Assembly: GCA_025455245.1 (NCBI GenBank)
Contig: JALOMX010000009.1
Span: 1 to 15,420 of the forward strand
DNA: 15,420 nucleotides
Source: Chitinophagaceae bacterium
Lineage (GTDB): Bacteria > Bacteroidota > Bacteroidia > Chitinophagales > Chitinophagaceae
Reading direction: 5' to 3'
The notes beneath the pieces are model-generated. The model was given only the letters and a program-made list of their open reading frames with translations. It had not been told where the DNA came from and ran no database searches. Below are positions 14,472 to 15,420 of this stretch, piece by piece (position 1 is the stretch's first letter; every line of letters starts with the position of its first letter). The translations under genes were made by a program, and so were the position numbers.

Positions 14472-14855
14472 TCAAACAGGGTTGCTGTGTAAACCAATCC
14501 TGTTTCCTTCGGTATCAATCATTACTCCTATGAAGCCATATTCAGATGATATCTGTGTTTTAGGAACCATAATTTTTCCGCCCGCTGCTTCTACCTTATC
14601 CAGAACCAATTGAACATCGGGATTACCGTTCAGGTAAATGAGTACACCCGCTGAATCTGATGGCGTAAAGAATCCTTCAGAATGAACAAGCGAGCCTCCA
14701 ATACCGTTTGCCATATCCTCAACGGGAAACATCCGCATTTTTATATTTTCCATATCCAGCGGAATAAGGCTGATACCAAAAATAGTTTCGTAAAACTTAG
14801 TGGCGCGGTCGAGATCCTTTGTAGGAATCTCAAACCAGCTGATGGCATGTTGCAT
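14472..14855 (-). CDS. VOC-family (glyoxalase/bleomycin-resistance-like) protein
   Basis: 127 residues, full length for a single VOC protein made of two beta-alpha-beta-beta-beta modules. Module one starts AISWFEIPTKDLDRATKFYETIFG; module two has GVLIYLNGNPDVQLVLDKVEAAGGKIMVPKTQI and ends GFIGVMIDTEGNRIGLHS, the usual closing strand, though with His where many glyoxalases carry the final metal-binding Glu (W/L-E/H region). E9 in the first strand may be a metal ligand. The subfamily lacks an assigned reaction. First gene of the five-gene cluster, with its own candidate promoter at 14870-14900. Confidence 0.9.
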   Translation of the reverse strand: MQHAISWFEIPTKDLDRATKFYETIFGISLIPLDMENIKMRMFPVEDMANGIGGSLVHSEGFFTPSDSAGVLIYLNGNPDVQLVLDKVEAAGGKIMVPKTQISSEYGFIGVMIDTEGNRIGLHSNPV

Positions 14856-14869
14856 GTTGATTTGGTTTA

Positions 14870-14900
14870 CAAACTTTTAAGAAAAAACTAATGTAAGCAA
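14870..14900 (-). promoter_or_regulatory. Candidate promoter of the five-gene cluster
   Basis: On the minus strand a TTG (14898-14900) lies 20 bases before AAAGTTTG (14870-14877), a spacing that suits the Bacteroidota -33/-7 pair; the -7 element has one mismatch from TAnnTTTG. The ATG follows after 14 bases. This is the only candidate promoter in the window with both elements. Confidence 0.42.
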
Positions 14901-14944
14901 TCAAATCAATATTTGCAATCGGGGTAAGCCGGAAAATATATAAA

Positions 14945-14996
14945 CGTACGGATTTGCTGATAAATAAAAATTAGCTGATATATGAAGTCCGTTACG
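14945..14996. repeat. Imperfect inverted repeat enclosing a direct repeat
   Basis: CGTACGGA (14945-14952) pairs with TCCGTTACG (14988-14996) with one bulged T. Inside lies GCTGATA twice (14956-14962 and 14974-14980, 18-base spacing). It lies upstream of the VOC promoter, in the 250-base gap that otherwise shows nothing beyond an ACAGGCCTGT palindrome near 15058 and an A7 run (15074-15080). Confidence 0.35.
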
Positions 14997-15105
14997 ATTA
15001 TGAAAGCCTATCCATCAGACAATCAAAACATATTTTAAATTGTTGGCAGACATAAAGACAGGCCTGTTTACATAAAAAAATCTTTGGCCTTTAAGCGTAC
15101 CACAT

Positions 15106-15420
15106 TCATCTTTCTTCAATTTCAACATCAAACACTCCCTTTTTAATGTCAAGTGTACTCCCATCCATTTTTTTTACAGTTCCCTTAAAAACACCTTGTA
15201 AACGGTTGTTGATTCTTTTTAAAATAGTCAGCTCAAAATTATCGGAATAGGTGGTAGCTGCATAAACATCAGGGTAATAACCGGCTGTTCCACCTGACGA
15301 ATCCGGTACGAAGAAGTACTTCAGCAGGTAATTAAACTGTGCATTAATGAAATCACCCTTTCTGAAAGTAAAAGGATAGGTAAGGCTGTCAAGATTGGTA
15401 CCCACAAAATATATCCCACC
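15106..15420 (-). CDS. Unrecognised protein, C-terminal fragment
   Basis: The reading frame is open to the right edge, so this is the last 104 residues of a longer gene; the GTG at 15405 is an internal Val, not the start. The fragment reads GGIYFVGTNLDSLTYPFTF at the edge, then alternating polar/aromatic strands (AATTYSDNFELTILKRINN, RLQGVFKGTVKK) and ends LDIKKGVFDVEIEER. A beta-rich domain closing with F-x-G-T-V...I-x-x-G-x-F-D-V recalls small Bacteroidota lipoproteins of the DUF6252 kind, but I cannot confirm this without the N-terminus. No Cys or active-site motif is visible. Confidence 0.65.
   Translation of the reverse strand, partial: GGIYFVGTNLDSLTYPFTFRKGDFINAQFNYLLKYFFVPDSSGGTAGYYPDVYAATTYSDNFELTILKRINNRLQGVFKGTVKKMDGSTLDIKKGVFDVEIEER

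Noticed and set aside
15058..15095. Terminator after the rightmost gene
   Set aside because: A T7 run is present on the minus strand, but no stable stem precedes it at the right distance.

Overview
The window looks like a chromosomal segment from a member of the Bacteroidota, most likely close to the Chitinophagaceae or a neighbouring family. This rests on SusC-era style outer-membrane receptors, a carboxypeptidase-regulatory-like N-terminus on one receptor, an NVGIGT-type secreted protein, near absence of Shine-Dalgarno sequences, and several -7 elements close to the Bacteroidota TAnnTTTG consensus sitting 4-5 bases before a start codon. No rRNA, tRNA, CRISPR array or intact mobile element was seen.

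Layout. (1) 1-697: the start of a secreted protein (minus strand, runs off the left edge) and a divergent 115-residue conserved hypothetical gene. (2) 704-4105: a three-gene minus-strand cluster that reads as a copper acquisition operon. In transcription order it holds a small membrane protein with three conserved Cys, a lipoprotein with two copies of an M-x-T-M-x-H-x-S-P motif, and an OprC/NosA-like TonB-dependent receptor carrying the CxxxM and HxM copper-ligand motifs. A strong 11-bp hairpin sits just before the receptor start. (3) 4106-4494: a 389-base gap with a perfect 9-bp inverted repeat, a direct repeat and a consensus-like -7 element. (4) 4495-8642: uvrB followed on the same strand by a pair of bacterial PH-domain membrane proteins (YdbS/YdbT type). 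(5) 8639-11098: a large outer-membrane beta-barrel receptor, convergent with the PH genes and sharing the TTAA that forms both stop codons. (6) 11099-11616: a gap with a perfect 20-base palindrome. (7) 11617-12246: a CAP/SCP-domain protein. (8) 12294-14855: five tightly packed minus-strand genes for small soluble proteins (VOC, SRPBCC/AHSA1, DUF1801, GNAT, DUF4287-DUF5655), very probably one operon. (9) 15106-15420: the C-terminal part of an unrecognised protein.

How the genes work together. The copper cluster suggests outer-membrane copper uptake through the receptor, with the lipoprotein and the Cys-bearing membrane protein handling the ion after entry. uvrB is the damage-recognition helicase of nucleotide excision repair; its PH-domain followers are probably cotranscribed, but no functional tie to repair is evident. 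The five-gene set at the right combines protein families often seen together in environmental Bacteroidota without an assigned joint role. It and the copper operon are the two parts most worth following up.
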